Of a stretch of DNA of 32,745 nt, positions 15,453-22,615 are shown piece by piece (position 1 is the first letter of the stretch; each line of letters opens with the position of its first letter). The stretch comes from Nitriliruptorales bacterium. Its GTDB lineage: Bacteria; Actinomycetota; Nitriliruptoria; Nitriliruptorales; Nitriliruptoraceae. The notes under the pieces were generated by a model. That model ran no database searches and was not told the origin of the DNA. It saw nothing but the letters and a program-made list of their open reading frames with translations. The stretch lies in NCBI GenBank assembly GCA_024637135.1, contig JAGXFT010000130.1, positions 1 through 32,745 of the forward strand, in the 5' to 3' direction. A program made the translations under genes and the position numbers.

Positions 15453-16438
15453 CCGACCCCACCCCCCACCCCACGTCGAGTGAGCGCCCTGCCCCGGGAT
15501 TTCGGGGTGATGCGCACACTCGACGTGGGGGTGGGGGGGGCGATGGCCCGCGGGACGACGGGCCGGGAGGTGGCGGGCCGGGAGGTGGCGGGCCGATCCT
15601 GGAGGTGGTCGACCTGGTGCGGTCGTTCCGGCGGCCGCGGACGTCGCTGTTCCGATCGCCCGGGGCGGTCGAGGCGTTGCGCGGGGTGTCGCTGGAGGTC
15701 CGTGCCGGCCAGCGCTTCGGGATCGTCGGCGAGTCCGGGTCGGGCAAGTCCACCCTGCTGCGGTTGATGGCCGCGCTCGACCAGCCCACCAGCGGGACCG
15801 TGTCGTTCCGTGGGCGGACCGTGTCCGGCGTGCCGGAACGACGACTGGGGTTCCTGCGCGACGACCTCCAGGTGGTGTTCCAGGACCCGATGGGGTCGCT
15901 GGACCCCCGGATGCGGGTGGCCGACATCATCACCGAGCCGCTGGTGGCGCAGGGCCACGGGGATCGTGACGCCCGGTTGGCCGAGTTGCTGGACGCGGTC
16001 GGGCTGCCCGACGGTGCCGGCCGGCGCTGGCCGCACCAGTTCTCGGGTGGGCAACGTCAGCGGATCGCGATCGCCCGCGCCCTGTCGACCCGGCCGAGGG
16101 TGCTGTTGGCCGACGAACCCGTGTCGGCGCTGGACGTGTCCGTGCGGGCCCAGATCCTCAACCTGCTGGCGGACCTCGTCGACGCCTACGACCTGACCCT
16201 GGTGTTCGTGTCCCATGACCTGACCGTGGTCCGCCACCTGTGTGACACGATCGCGGTCATGCGCGCTGGCGAGGTGGTCGAGACCGGCCCGACCGCCGCC
16301 GTCGCCGACGACCCCCAGCATCCCTACACCCGCCAACTGCTGGGCGCGGTCCCGACCCTGCAGGGCGCACTGGCCGGTCGCGACGCCGCCACCCTGGCCC
16401 GGCGCGCCCGCGCCGACGACCCGGAGGAGCCCTCGTGA
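15449..16438 (+). CDS. Peptide ABC transporter ATPase, DppF type, with an unusual N-terminal extension
   Basis: 329 aa; GTG at 15449 overlaps the upstream stop (GTGA). The conserved domain starts near residue 50 (ILEVVDLVRSF), with Walker A GESGSGKS (94-101), QDPMGSLDPR, signature FSGGQRQR, Walker B VLLADEPVSALDV and SHDLTVV; YTRQLLGAVP near the end is typical of DppF/OppF. The first 49 residues are foreign to the family: low-complexity Pro/Gly/Asp, encoded by a large imperfect palindrome (15459-15540) plus a 15-bp tandem repeat (15560-15594). Real translation might start further in, but the GTGA overlap favours 15449. The start is therefore less sure than the gene. Confidence 0.9.
   Translation: MTDPTPHPTSSERPAPGFRGDAHTRRGGGGGDGPRDDGPGGGGPGGGGPILEVVDLVRSFRRPRTSLFRSPGAVEALRGVSLEVRAGQRFGIVGESGSGKSTLLRLMAALDQPTSGTVSFRGRTVSGVPERRLGFLRDDLQVVFQDPMGSLDPRMRVADIITEPLVAQGHGDRDARLAELLDAVGLPDGAGRRWPHQFSGGQRQRIAIARALSTRPRVLLADEPVSALDVSVRAQILNLLADLVDAYDLTLVFVSHDLTVVRHLCDTIAVMRAGEVVETGPTAAVADDPQHPYTRQLLGAVPTLQGALAGRDAATLARRARADDPEEPS
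15459..15540. repeat. REP-like imperfect palindrome inside the DppF gene
   Basis: The left arm (C-runs, then CCCCACGTCGAGTG ending at 15482) pairs with CACTCGACGTGGGG (15517-15530) and the following G-runs. Inside, AGTGxGCGC/GCGCxCACT and CCCCG/CGGGG (loop GGATTT) continue the pairing with a few mismatches. The whole is an approximately 80-bp stem-loop with poly-C/poly-G ends, shaped like a REP or miniature palindromic element. It keeps the reading frame open. Only this copy was seen in the window. Confidence 0.6.
15560..15594. repeat. 15-bp tandem repeat in the DppF gene
   Basis: GGGCCGGGAGGTGGC occurs twice in tandem (15560-15574, 15575-15589) plus a partial third unit. It encodes a GPGGG-type repeat in the N-terminal extension and is a multiple of three, so it does not shift the frame. 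Confidence 0.7.
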
Positions 16439-17886
16439 CCACCAGCGGCGCAGCACGACGCCCTGACCTGTGCGACCGGAGCGCGGTCGACCTGGCGGCC
16501 GGCTACCGCGACGGGTCGTTCACGCCGGTGGACGTGGTCGCGTCCGTGCAGGATCGGATCGACGCGGTCGAGGACCAGGTGTGTGCCCTGTACGCGCCCG
16601 ACCCGGCGAGCGCCCGCACTGACGCCCAGGCCAGTGCCCGACGGTGGGCGTCCGGTCGTCCCCTGGGGCCACTGGACGGCGTGCCGATCACGCTCAAGGA
16701 GAACATCCCCACCCGGGGCACGCCCGTGCCGGGCGGGACGGCCGCGACCGACCTGGTCCCGGCCGAGGTCGACAGCCCGCCCGCGGCCCGCATCCGCGAG
16801 GCCGGGCTGGTGTTGCTGGGCAAGACCACGATGCCCGACTGGGGGATGCTGTCGTCGGGGCTGTCGAGCTTCCACCACCTCGCCCGCAACCCGTGGGACC
16901 TCGACTGGAACCCGGGCGGGTCGAGTGCCGGGGCCGCGGCCGCCGCTGCCGCCGGGTACGGACCGTTGCACGTCGGCTCCGACATCGGCGGGTCGATCCG
17001 GCTGCCCGCCGGGTGGTGCGGGCTGGTCGGGCTCAAGCCGTCGTGGGGGCGGGTCCCGATCGAACCGCCATACTGGGGCCGAGCCGTGGGGCCCATCGCG
17101 CGCACGGCCGCCGACGCCGCGCTGGCGCTGGCGGTGGTGGCCGCGCCCGACCCGGACGACCGCGACCACCTCAGCCTCCCCCCGTGGGAGGTCGACGCCG
17201 AGCCCGCGCTGGCGCCCGCCGACGTCGCCGGCCTGCGGGTCGGGGTGCAGATGGACGCCGGCGCCGGACTGGCGGTCGACGACGAGGTCGCCGCGATCGT
17301 CCAGCGCGTCGCCGATGTCTTCGCCGATGCGGGCGCACGGGTCGAACCGGTCGCGCCGTTCCTCGCCCCGGAGGGCCTGGCCGGCCTGGACCGGTTCTGG
17401 CGGGTCCGCGGCTGGAGCGAGTACCAACGGCTGGACCCGGCCGCCCGCGAACGGGTCCTGCCCTACATCGTCGAGTGGGTCCGAGGCGGGTCCGAGGTGT
17501 CCGGCGTCGAGACCCTGCGGGCCGCCGAGACCATGCTGGCGGTGGGCCACGACGCGCTGGCCGCGACCCAAGGGTTCGACCTGGTGCTGTCGCCGGTGTC
17601 GCCGGTGGCCACGTTCCCGGCCGAGTGGGCCGGCCCGACCAACGATCCCGACACCGCCATGCACCACATCGCCTTCACCGTGCCGGCCAACTTCAGTCAC
17701 CAACCGGCGGTGTCGGTCCATGCCGGACTGACCAGCGATGGGCGCCCCGTCGGGGTCCAGGTGGTCGGTCGCCGCTTCGACGACCTGGGGGTGCTGCGCG
17801 CCGCGGCGTGGTGGGAATCCGTCCGCCCCGCCGACGCCACCCCGACCTGGCCCGCGCCCGGTGTGGCCGCCCTGCTGGACGACTGA
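16435..17886 (+). CDS. Amidase (amidase signature family) in the transporter operon
   Basis: 483 aa; GTG at 16435 overlaps the DppF stop (GTGA), so it is the last gene of the transporter operon. Amidase-signature hydrolases use a Ser-cisSer-Lys triad to cleave carboxamides. Here Lys88 lies in TLKENIP, the cis-Ser in GGSSAG (Ser163) and the nucleophile in GSDIGGSIR (Ser187), all intact. DGVPITLKENIPTRG and the C-terminal PVGVQVVGRRFDD are typical. No signal peptide, so it acts in the cytoplasm. The operon link suggests it hydrolyses the amide or peptide-like compound imported by the transporter; the substrate is unknown. Confidence 0.92.
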   Translation: MTTSGAARRPDLCDRSAVDLAAGYRDGSFTPVDVVASVQDRIDAVEDQVCALYAPDPASARTDAQASARRWASGRPLGPLDGVPITLKENIPTRGTPVPGGTAATDLVPAEVDSPPAARIREAGLVLLGKTTMPDWGMLSSGLSSFHHLARNPWDLDWNPGGSSAGAAAAAAAGYGPLHVGSDIGGSIRLPAGWCGLVGLKPSWGRVPIEPPYWGRAVGPIARTAADAALALAVVAAPDPDDRDHLSLPPWEVDAEPALAPADVAGLRVGVQMDAGAGLAVDDEVAAIVQRVADVFADAGARVEPVAPFLAPEGLAGLDRFWRVRGWSEYQRLDPAARERVLPYIVEWVRGGSEVSGVETLRAAETMLAVGHDALAATQGFDLVLSPVSPVATFPAEWAGPTNDPDTAMHHIAFTVPANFSHQPAVSVHAGLTSDGRPVGVQVVGRRFDDLGVLRAAAWWESVRPADATPTWPAPGVAALLDD

Positions 17887-17902
17887 GCTCCCGTCGCACA
17901 CT

Positions 17903-17917
17903 CGTCGGGCGCCGACG
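17903..17917. terminator. Compact hairpin between convergent genes
   Basis: CGTCGG/CCGACG form a perfect 6-bp stem with a GCG loop between the amidase stop and the kinase stop, placed to serve both strands. No U-run. Confidence 0.4.
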
Positions 17918-17918
17918 G

Positions 17919-19124
17919 TCAGGCCGGTCCGGTCCGGGGGAGGGTGATGGTCACCACGGTGCCGCCGCCGGGGCGGGGACCGGCGGTGATGTCGCCGTCA
18001 TGGGCCTCGACCAGTCGCCGGGCGATCGCGAGGCCCAACCCCGACCCACCGGAGTCGGCCGCGCGGTGGAAGCGGTCGAAGACGTGGGGGAGGTCGTCGG
18101 GGTCGATCCCGCTGCCGGTGTCGGCGACGGCCAACCGGATCCGGTCGTCGTCGGGTGCGGGGTTGGTGGTGGCCGTGACCTCGACATCGCCGCCGGCGGG
18201 GGTGTGCCGGACGGCGTTGGACAGCAGGTTCACCAGCACCTGTTCGAGCCGGACCGGGTCGCCGAGCAGGTCGGGGACCTCGGGCGCGACGTCGGTCGTC
18301 ACCGTGACCCCGGCGGCGTGGGCGCGATCCGCGATCGTGCGCACGGCCCGGTCGACCAGGTGGTCGACGGCCACGTCCTCCACCTCCAGGCGCAGCGCCC
18401 CGGCCTCGGCGGTTGACAGGGTGGCGAGGTCGTCCAGCAGGCGTTCCATGACCGCGAGTTCGTCGACGACGACGTCGAGGCGGTCGTCGGTCGGTTCGTA
18501 GACGCCGTCGACGATGCCCTCGACGGTGCCGCGAACGACCGACAACGGCGTCCGAAGTTCGTGGGCCAGGTCCGCCAACAGTGCTCGTCGGCGGCGCTCG
18601 TCGGTGTCCAGCCGTGCCGCCATGTCGTTGAACGTGGTCGCGAGCCGTCGGACCTCACGTGGTCCCGAGGGACGCACGCGGACGTCGGCTTCGCCCGCTC
18701 GGACCCGCTCGGCACCCTCCACCACGTCTGCCAGCGGCGTCCCGACGCGTCGTGCCAGCACCATGGCGCCGGCCACCAGCACCGCCACCACGACCACCAG
18801 CAACCCGGCGGCACCGGCCACGGCTGGCAACGTCGGCCCGTCGCCCAGCAGGCGGGCGGCGATGGCGACCGTGCCGACGACGGCGGCCAGCACGACCACC
18901 AGGACGACCAGGCTGACCGTCGCCACGGTCCGCAGGAACCGGCGGCGCACGTGCGCCGGGGGACCATGGTCGCCCCAGCCCTGCGGCCGCTCTGCCCCGG
19001 GCGGCCCCCACGGTGGGCCCCCACGCGGGTGGTGGCCGGCCCACGGGGGACCTCGGCGATGTTGCGGTCGGTGGTGGCCGCCGTCGGCGTCGTCGGTGGA
19101 TCCCGATCGCTGCGTGTCAGTCAT
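17919..19124 (-). CDS. Sensor histidine kinase with His-rich N-terminus
   Basis: 401 aa; ATG at 19124 overlaps the regulator's stop by 8 bp. The N-terminal 60 residues are cytoplasmic, disordered and rich in His, Gly and Pro (HHRPQHRRGPPW, HHPRGGPPW). Two membrane helices (about 64-92 and 99-124) leave only a very short outside loop. A HAMP linker (about 125-175), a dimerisation/phosphoacceptor region AHELRTP (His188), the N-box with Asn303, DTGSGI (G1) and GSGLGLAI (G2) follow, so it should be active. With almost no sensor domain, it may sense within the membrane, through the His-rich tail, or through the two small membrane proteins encoded upstream in the same operon. Confidence 0.92.
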   Translation of the reverse strand: MTDTQRSGSTDDADGGHHRPQHRRGPPWAGHHPRGGPPWGPPGAERPQGWGDHGPPAHVRRRFLRTVATVSLVVLVVVLAAVVGTVAIAARLLGDGPTLPAVAGAAGLLVVVVAVLVAGAMVLARRVGTPLADVVEGAERVRAGEADVRVRPSGPREVRRLATTFNDMAARLDTDERRRRALLADLAHELRTPLSVVRGTVEGIVDGVYEPTDDRLDVVVDELAVMERLLDDLATLSTAEAGALRLEVEDVAVDHLVDRAVRTIADRAHAAGVTVTTDVAPEVPDLLGDPVRLEQVLVNLLSNAVRHTPAGGDVEVTATTNPAPDDDRIRLAVADTGSGIDPDDLPHVFDRFHRAADSGGSGLGLAIARRLVEAHDGDITAGPRPGGGTVVTITLPRTGPA

Positions 19125-19854
19125 CGGCGAACCGGTAGCCGACGCCGTGGACGGTCAGGACGTGCCGAGGTCGTGCCGGGTCGGCCTCCAGCTTGCGGCG
19201 GACGTTCTTGACGTGGGCGTCGATCGTGCGTTCGTAGGACTCGAACGACACCCCGTGGACCGCGTCCAGCAACTGGGCGCGCGTGAACACCCGCCCGGGC
19301 TGGTCCATCAGGGTGGCCACCAGGTCGAACTCGGTGGCGGTGAGGTCGACCGGGTCGCCGGACGTGGTGAGCGTGCGGGCGGACCGGTCCAGCACGACCT
19401 CACCGACGCGGGTGCGGTCCTGCGGGCGGTGCTCGAGTTCGACCCGGCGCAGCACCGCCCGGACGCGCGCCACCACCTCGCGTGGGGAGAACGGCTTGAC
19501 CACGTAGTCGTCGGCGCCGACCTCCAACCCCAGCACGCGGTCGAGTTCGTCGCTGCGGGCGGTCAGCATGACGATGGGGACGGTGTCGTCGCGTCGCAGG
19601 TCACGGGCGACGTCCAACCCGTCGCGGTCGGGCAGCCCGAGGTCCAGCACGACCAGGTCCGGCCGATGGCGCCGGCTCGACGCCAGTGCGTCCGCTGCCG
19701 TGCCTGCCACCGTGACGTCGTAGCCCGCGTCGGCGAGGTAGTCGCGGACCAGAGCGGCGATGCGCGGGTCGTCCTCGACCACCAGCACGTGGCCGTGGGC
19801 CGCGGGGACCGGATCGTGGTCCGGGTCGGGGGGCGGGCGGGGGGCGGTGGTCAT
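19117..19854 (-). CDS. OmpR/PhoB-family response regulator
   Basis: 245 aa. The ATG at 19854 is preferred over the one at 19863 because GAGG abuts the latter but lies 9 bp from the former. Receiver domain with acidic pocket VEDDP (27-29), phospho-acceptor Asp71 in VVLDLGLPDRDG and Lys120 in VVKPFS. The winged-helix DNA-binding domain ends TIDAHVKNVRRKLEADP...VHGVGYRF, standard for OmpR/PhoB. It precedes its cognate kinase with an 8-bp overlap. Three 11-bp direct repeats upstream of the operon (20817-20848) are a good candidate for its own binding site. Two hairpins separate it from the small-protein gene. Confidence 0.93.
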   Translation of the reverse strand: MTTAPRPPPDPDHDPVPAAHGHVLVVEDDPRIAALVRDYLADAGYDVTVAGTAADALASSRRHRPDLVVLDLGLPDRDGLDVARDLRRDDTVPIVMLTARSDELDRVLGLEVGADDYVVKPFSPREVVARVRAVLRRVELEHRPQDRTRVGEVVLDRSARTLTTSGDPVDLTATEFDLVATLMDQPGRVFTRAQLLDAVHGVSFESYERTIDAHVKNVRRKLEADPARPRHVLTVHGVGYRFADD

Positions 19855-19890
19855 GGGCACCATCCTCGCAGGTCGGAAGGGTCGGTGCCC

Positions 19891-19915
19891 CCCGCCGGAT
19901 CAGGTCCGCGGCGGG
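19891..19915 (-). terminator. Second leader hairpin before the response regulator
   Basis: CCCGCCG/CGGCGGG form a perfect 7-bp stem in the gap between the His-rich small protein and the regulator. With the hairpin at 19933-19960 it could attenuate read-through into the regulator and kinase. Confidence 0.4.
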
Positions 19916-19932
19916 AACCGGTGGAGGGCGTC

Positions 19933-19960
19933 GGCACCCGCGGCGATTGCCGCGGATGCC
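19933..19960 (-). terminator. Leader hairpin after the His-rich small protein
   Basis: CCGCGGC/GCCGCGG (7 bp, GATT loop) are extended by GGCA/TGCC across a single mismatch. It lies 18 bp after the small-protein stop on the minus strand, so partial termination would make the two small proteins more abundant than the regulator and kinase. Confidence 0.45.
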
Positions 19961-19977
19961 TGGCGAGGCGGGCTCGG

Positions 19978-20325
19978 TCATGCCTGGTCGGCGGCGTCCT
20001 CGGTGGACGTCGCGGGTTCGGCGACGTCGTGGGCGTCGTGCTGGGCACGGTGCCACACCTCGAGCCGTTCGCGCATCCATGGGGGCGGACCGCCGGGGCG
20101 ACCGCCGGGCTCGTGGTCGTGGGGTCGGCCGTGGCCGCGGGACTCGTGGCTGCGGGACTCGTGGCCGCGGGACTCGTGGCCGGGCCGACCGCGGTGGTGC
20201 GGACCGCGGGCGCTGCAGTCCCGGCCGGTGGGGCCGTCGGCGGGGCGGTGGTGGCGGGCGGCGGTCACCAGGACGGCGACCTGGGCCACGCCAAGGACGA
20301 GGGCGAGTCGGTGCAGGGGTTTCAT
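19978..20325 (-). CDS. Small His-rich single-pass membrane protein
   Basis: 115 aa; ATG at 20325 with AGGAG 6 bp upstream. A short basic start and one hydrophobic helix (about 8-22) are followed by a hydrophilic, probably extracytoplasmic tail. Fourteen of the 115 residues are His. The middle holds three tandem HESR(G/S) pentapeptides (50-64), encoded by three near-identical 15-bp repeats, then HGRPHDHE. The tail end is acidic (ATSTEDAAD). A metal-binding or sensor-accessory role fits the composition and its place before a two-component pair, but is inference; I do not recognise a family. Codon use is like the neighbours. Confidence 0.72.
   Translation of the reverse strand: MKPLHRLALVLGVAQVAVLVTAARHHRPADGPTGRDCSARGPHHRGRPGHESRGHESRSHESRGHGRPHDHEPGGRPGGPPPWMRERLEVWHRAQHDAHDVAEPATSTEDAADQA
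20134..20178. repeat. Three 15-bp tandem repeats encoding HESR(G/S) units
   Basis: G(C/T)CGCGGGACTCGTG-like units occur three times in exact tandem (20134-20148, 20149-20163, 20164-20178; here the second base triplet differs as GCC/GCT). They lie inside the His-rich protein gene and keep its frame. Confidence 0.75.
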
Positions 20326-20372
20326 GTCGTGCTCCTGAAGTGGGGATGGGTGGTCGGGGGTGGGAGCGGTCG

Positions 20373-20762
20373 TCACGTCGACGATCGATCAGGTGTGTCC
20401 GGCCAGGACCGCGAGTCGCTCGCCGCGTCGCGGCGATCGTCGGGGGCCAGGTCGGTGTGCTGGCGTCGGTGCCAGTCCTCGGCGCGACGGTCCCAGTCGT
20501 GCGGCGGGCTGCCCCAACGCCGTCCCCAGCCTCCGAAGGTGAACCGGGCCAGCGCGAACAGGCCCAAGAACACGAACGGGAAGAACAGGAAGCCGGGGAA
20601 GAAGCCGACGCCACGGGCGCCGGGGCCGACGAACCGGACGACATCGGTGCCGTCCGCGGTGGCGATGCCGGTGTCGATGCCGGCCTGGTAGGCAACGACG
20701 CCGATGGCAGTCGCGATGGTGATGGCCACGATGGCCAGGGTGATTCGGGTACCGGTTCGCAT
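20373..20762 (-). CDS. Small two-helix membrane protein of the two-component operon
   Basis: 129 aa; ATG at 20762 with GGAGG just upstream. First gene of the operon. An N-terminal helix (about 7-26) and a second very aromatic helix (about 52-72, GFFPGFLFFPFVFLGLF) are followed by a charged C-terminal tail rich in Trp, Arg, Asp and His (GSPPHDWDRRAEDWHRR). No recognised domain. Small membrane proteins of this type next to a kinase with almost no sensor domain could modulate it; that is inference. The operon continues 47 bp later with the His-rich protein. Confidence 0.75.
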   Translation of the reverse strand: MRTGTRITLAIVAITIATAIGVVAYQAGIDTGIATADGTDVVRFVGPGARGVGFFPGFLFFPFVFLGLFALARFTFGGWGRRWGSPPHDWDRRAEDWHRRQHTDLAPDDRRDAASDSRSWPDTPDRSST

Positions 20763-20816
20763 GGGTCCTCCGTCGTCGGGGTCGGTCCGGTTGCCAGCCC
20801 AGCGTGGACCCCGGGT

Positions 20817-20848
20817 GTGAAGGAGCCGTGAAGACGGCGCGAAGGAAC
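20817..20848 (-). promoter_or_regulatory. Three 11-bp direct repeats, candidate OmpR-type regulator box
   Basis: GTGAAG (20817), GTGAAG (20828) and GCGAAG (20839) recur every 11 bp; on the minus strand they read CTTCGC, CTTCAC, CTTCAC. Tandem TTCAC-like half-sites at 11-bp spacing are the classic layout for PhoB/PhoP/OmpR-family regulators. They lie 55-86 bp before the first gene of the operon that encodes such a regulator. Confidence 0.55.
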
Positions 20849-20873
20849 TGCGGAGGTTCGTGGTCGAGGCCGT

Positions 20874-21797
20874 TCAGGCCTGCAGGAACGCCTGCGTGAT
20901 CGCGTTGCATCGGTCCGGCTCGTCCAGCCACGGCGCGTGGCCGGTCCGGTCCAGCAGGTGCAGGTTCGCGTTCGGGATGCGCCCGGCGAGGTCCACGGCC
21001 GCGTCGGCGTCACCGAACGGGTCGTCGCGACCCCAGACGAGACAGGTGGGGGCCGCGATCCTCCCCAGCAGGTCGTCGTCGTGGACCAGTCGCGGGTCCC
21101 ACCCACCCCGCAGGGACGTCAGGTCCGGGCCGTCCGCGGTCTCGTTGCGCAACGTGTCGGTGTCGCGGTACAGCGCCACCAGGACGTCGATCGCCTCGTC
21201 CGTCAGGCCGTGTTCGTCGATCGCGCGTGCCATGCCGAACCGGCGCAACATCGCGACCACGACCCGGCGCGGCAGCGGGGCGGCGTTCATGAGCCGACCG
21301 ACCCCGGGCAGCGTGTTGGCCCGGATCCACAACGGGGCGGTCGCCCCGGGGCTGCCCAGGCACCAGCCGAACAACAGCAGGCGGTCGACCCGATCGGGAT
21401 GGCCGGCCGCCGTCCGGATCGCGGGGTGGCCGCCCATCGAGGTGCCGACGACGTGGGCGGTCGCGACGTCGAGCGCGTCCAACACGTCCACGACCAGGCG
21501 ATCGGACACCTCGACGAACGTGTCGACGTCACGCGGCGCCGGCAGCGGGTCGCTGCGGCCACAGCCTGGTCGATCGAGCAGCAGGCAGCGGAGGCCGTCG
21601 AGGCCCGCGACCAGGCTCGACCACGACGTCCCCGACACCGACGTCCCGTGGACGAACACGGCCGGGCGGCCGTCGGCCGGCCCGACCTCCTGCACCCGCA
21701 CGTCGATGTCCAGGGTCGCCAGGTGCAGCCGGTGCTCGACCGGTGCGACGCCCAGGGTCGACCACACCTCCGCTTCGGCCTCGTCGAGCGTCGTCAC
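20874..21797 (-). CDS. Alpha/beta-fold hydrolase
   Basis: 307 aa; GTG at 21797 overlaps the stop of the ATPase gene upstream (GTGA), so the two are coupled. The fold is clear: FVHGTSVSG (oxyanion loop), LLLDRPGCGRSDP, nucleophile elbow GTSMGG, WGRDDPFGD (acid) and GHAPWLDEPD (His). No signal peptide, so cytoplasmic. The cap region (about 150-215) is helical and hydrophobic. It belongs to the broad lactonase/esterase/haloperoxidase-like group; the substrate is unknown. Nothing in its neighbours fixes a pathway. Confidence 0.85.
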   Translation of the reverse strand: MTTLDEAEAEVWSTLGVAPVEHRLHLATLDIDVRVQEVGPADGRPAVFVHGTSVSGTSWSSLVAGLDGLRCLLLDRPGCGRSDPLPAPRDVDTFVEVSDRLVVDVLDALDVATAHVVGTSMGGHPAIRTAAGHPDRVDRLLLFGWCLGSPGATAPLWIRANTLPGVGRLMNAAPLPRRVVVAMLRRFGMARAIDEHGLTDEAIDVLVALYRDTDTLRNETADGPDLTSLRGGWDPRLVHDDDLLGRIAAPTCLVWGRDDPFGDADAAVDLAGRIPNANLHLLDRTGHAPWLDEPDRCNAITQAFLQA

Positions 21798-22417
21798 GTC
21801 GTCGTCGCGAGACGTCCGGGCGCGTCCAAGTCGATGACTGGACGGAACGCACGGAGCCGATGGTCGCCGGGCAGTGGCGGCTCACGGGTCGCCACGATGA
21901 CCACGCTGTCGACCATCCGGAGGCGGTCGAGCAGGTGGTCGACATCGAGGTTGGCATGGCGATCGTGGGAATCACGGACCTCGGTGCGCGTCCCGAAGAT
22001 CGCGTCGGCCTCGTCGAACAGCAGCACCGACCCGGCCCGATGGGCGCGCCGAAGGACCAGGTCGAGGTGTTCCATGGTCTCGCCGGCGTACTTGGCCACC
22101 ACGGTCGCAAGGTCGAGCACGTGGAGATCGCGATCCAGGTCGCCTGCCACCAACTCGCCGACGCGTCCCCGCTGCCGCCGCGACCCGCCGGCGACCACGG
22201 CCAGTGTCGCCGTGCGCTCGCCCGGATCACGTCGCTTGCCGTCGCGGGCGGTCACCTCCGCACGGAGGCCCCGACTGTTGGCGGCACGGGACGAGGAAGT
22301 CGTGTCCGATCCACCGCCGCCCGCGCGATGGCCCACGATCGCGCGAGCGGCGGCCACCACGGATGGCAGGTCCGGGTCGCGCGTGGGCCTGCCGGGCTCG
22401 CGGTGGGGTCGTGGCAT
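21794..22417 (-). CDS. Small AAA ATPase-like protein with degenerate P-loop
   Basis: 207 aa; ATG at 22417 with GAGAG 7 bp upstream. The first 68 residues are a Gly/Ser/Arg-rich, low-complexity stretch. From residue 69 it matches AAA ATPases of the FtsH/ClpA-like type, including those near contractile injection systems: VVAKYAGETMEHLD, LLFDEADAIFG (Walker B, 132-142), EVRDSHDRHANLDVDHLLDR and VVIVATREPP (sensor 1). The Walker A stretch at 77-88 lacks the GxxxxGK(T/S) pattern: Arg stands where the Lys should be and the surrounding residues are RRQRGR. The C-terminal lid is absent. So it is short at both ends and probably cannot hydrolyse ATP normally; it may be a decaying fragment or a regulatory remnant. 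Coupled to the alpha/beta-hydrolase. Confidence 0.7.
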   Translation of the reverse strand: MPRPHREPGRPTRDPDLPSVVAAARAIVGHRAGGGGSDTTSSSRAANSRGLRAEVTARDGKRRDPGERTATLAVVAGGSRRQRGRVGELVAGDLDRDLHVLDLATVVAKYAGETMEHLDLVLRRAHRAGSVLLFDEADAIFGTRTEVRDSHDRHANLDVDHLLDRLRMVDSVVIVATREPPLPGDHRLRAFRPVIDLDAPGRLATTT

Positions 22418-22615
22418 GGGTGCTCTCGACAGGTGGCGGACCCCCATCCAAGCACGCAGCGGGAGCCGGCGGCGGAGGTCGGCACCGAGCGAGCAACGAC
22501 GGTGAACTCCCGCTTGTGCCACCATCGGCGACGGCAACGCCCTGGCCATCGAACGTCGCGTCCGACGTGCGCCTCGGGCGGATCGCGGCCCGCTCCTCGA
22601 TTCGGAGGTCCTCAC

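Noticed and set aside
20134-20178. Short repeat array resembling a CRISPR
   Set aside because: The units are 15 bp, directly abutting without spacers, in frame within a protein gene. No cas genes are present.
21794-22417. Contractile injection system or phage-tail locus
   Set aside because: The ATPase fragment resembles ATPases found near such loci, but no sheath, tube, baseplate or spike genes are in the window.
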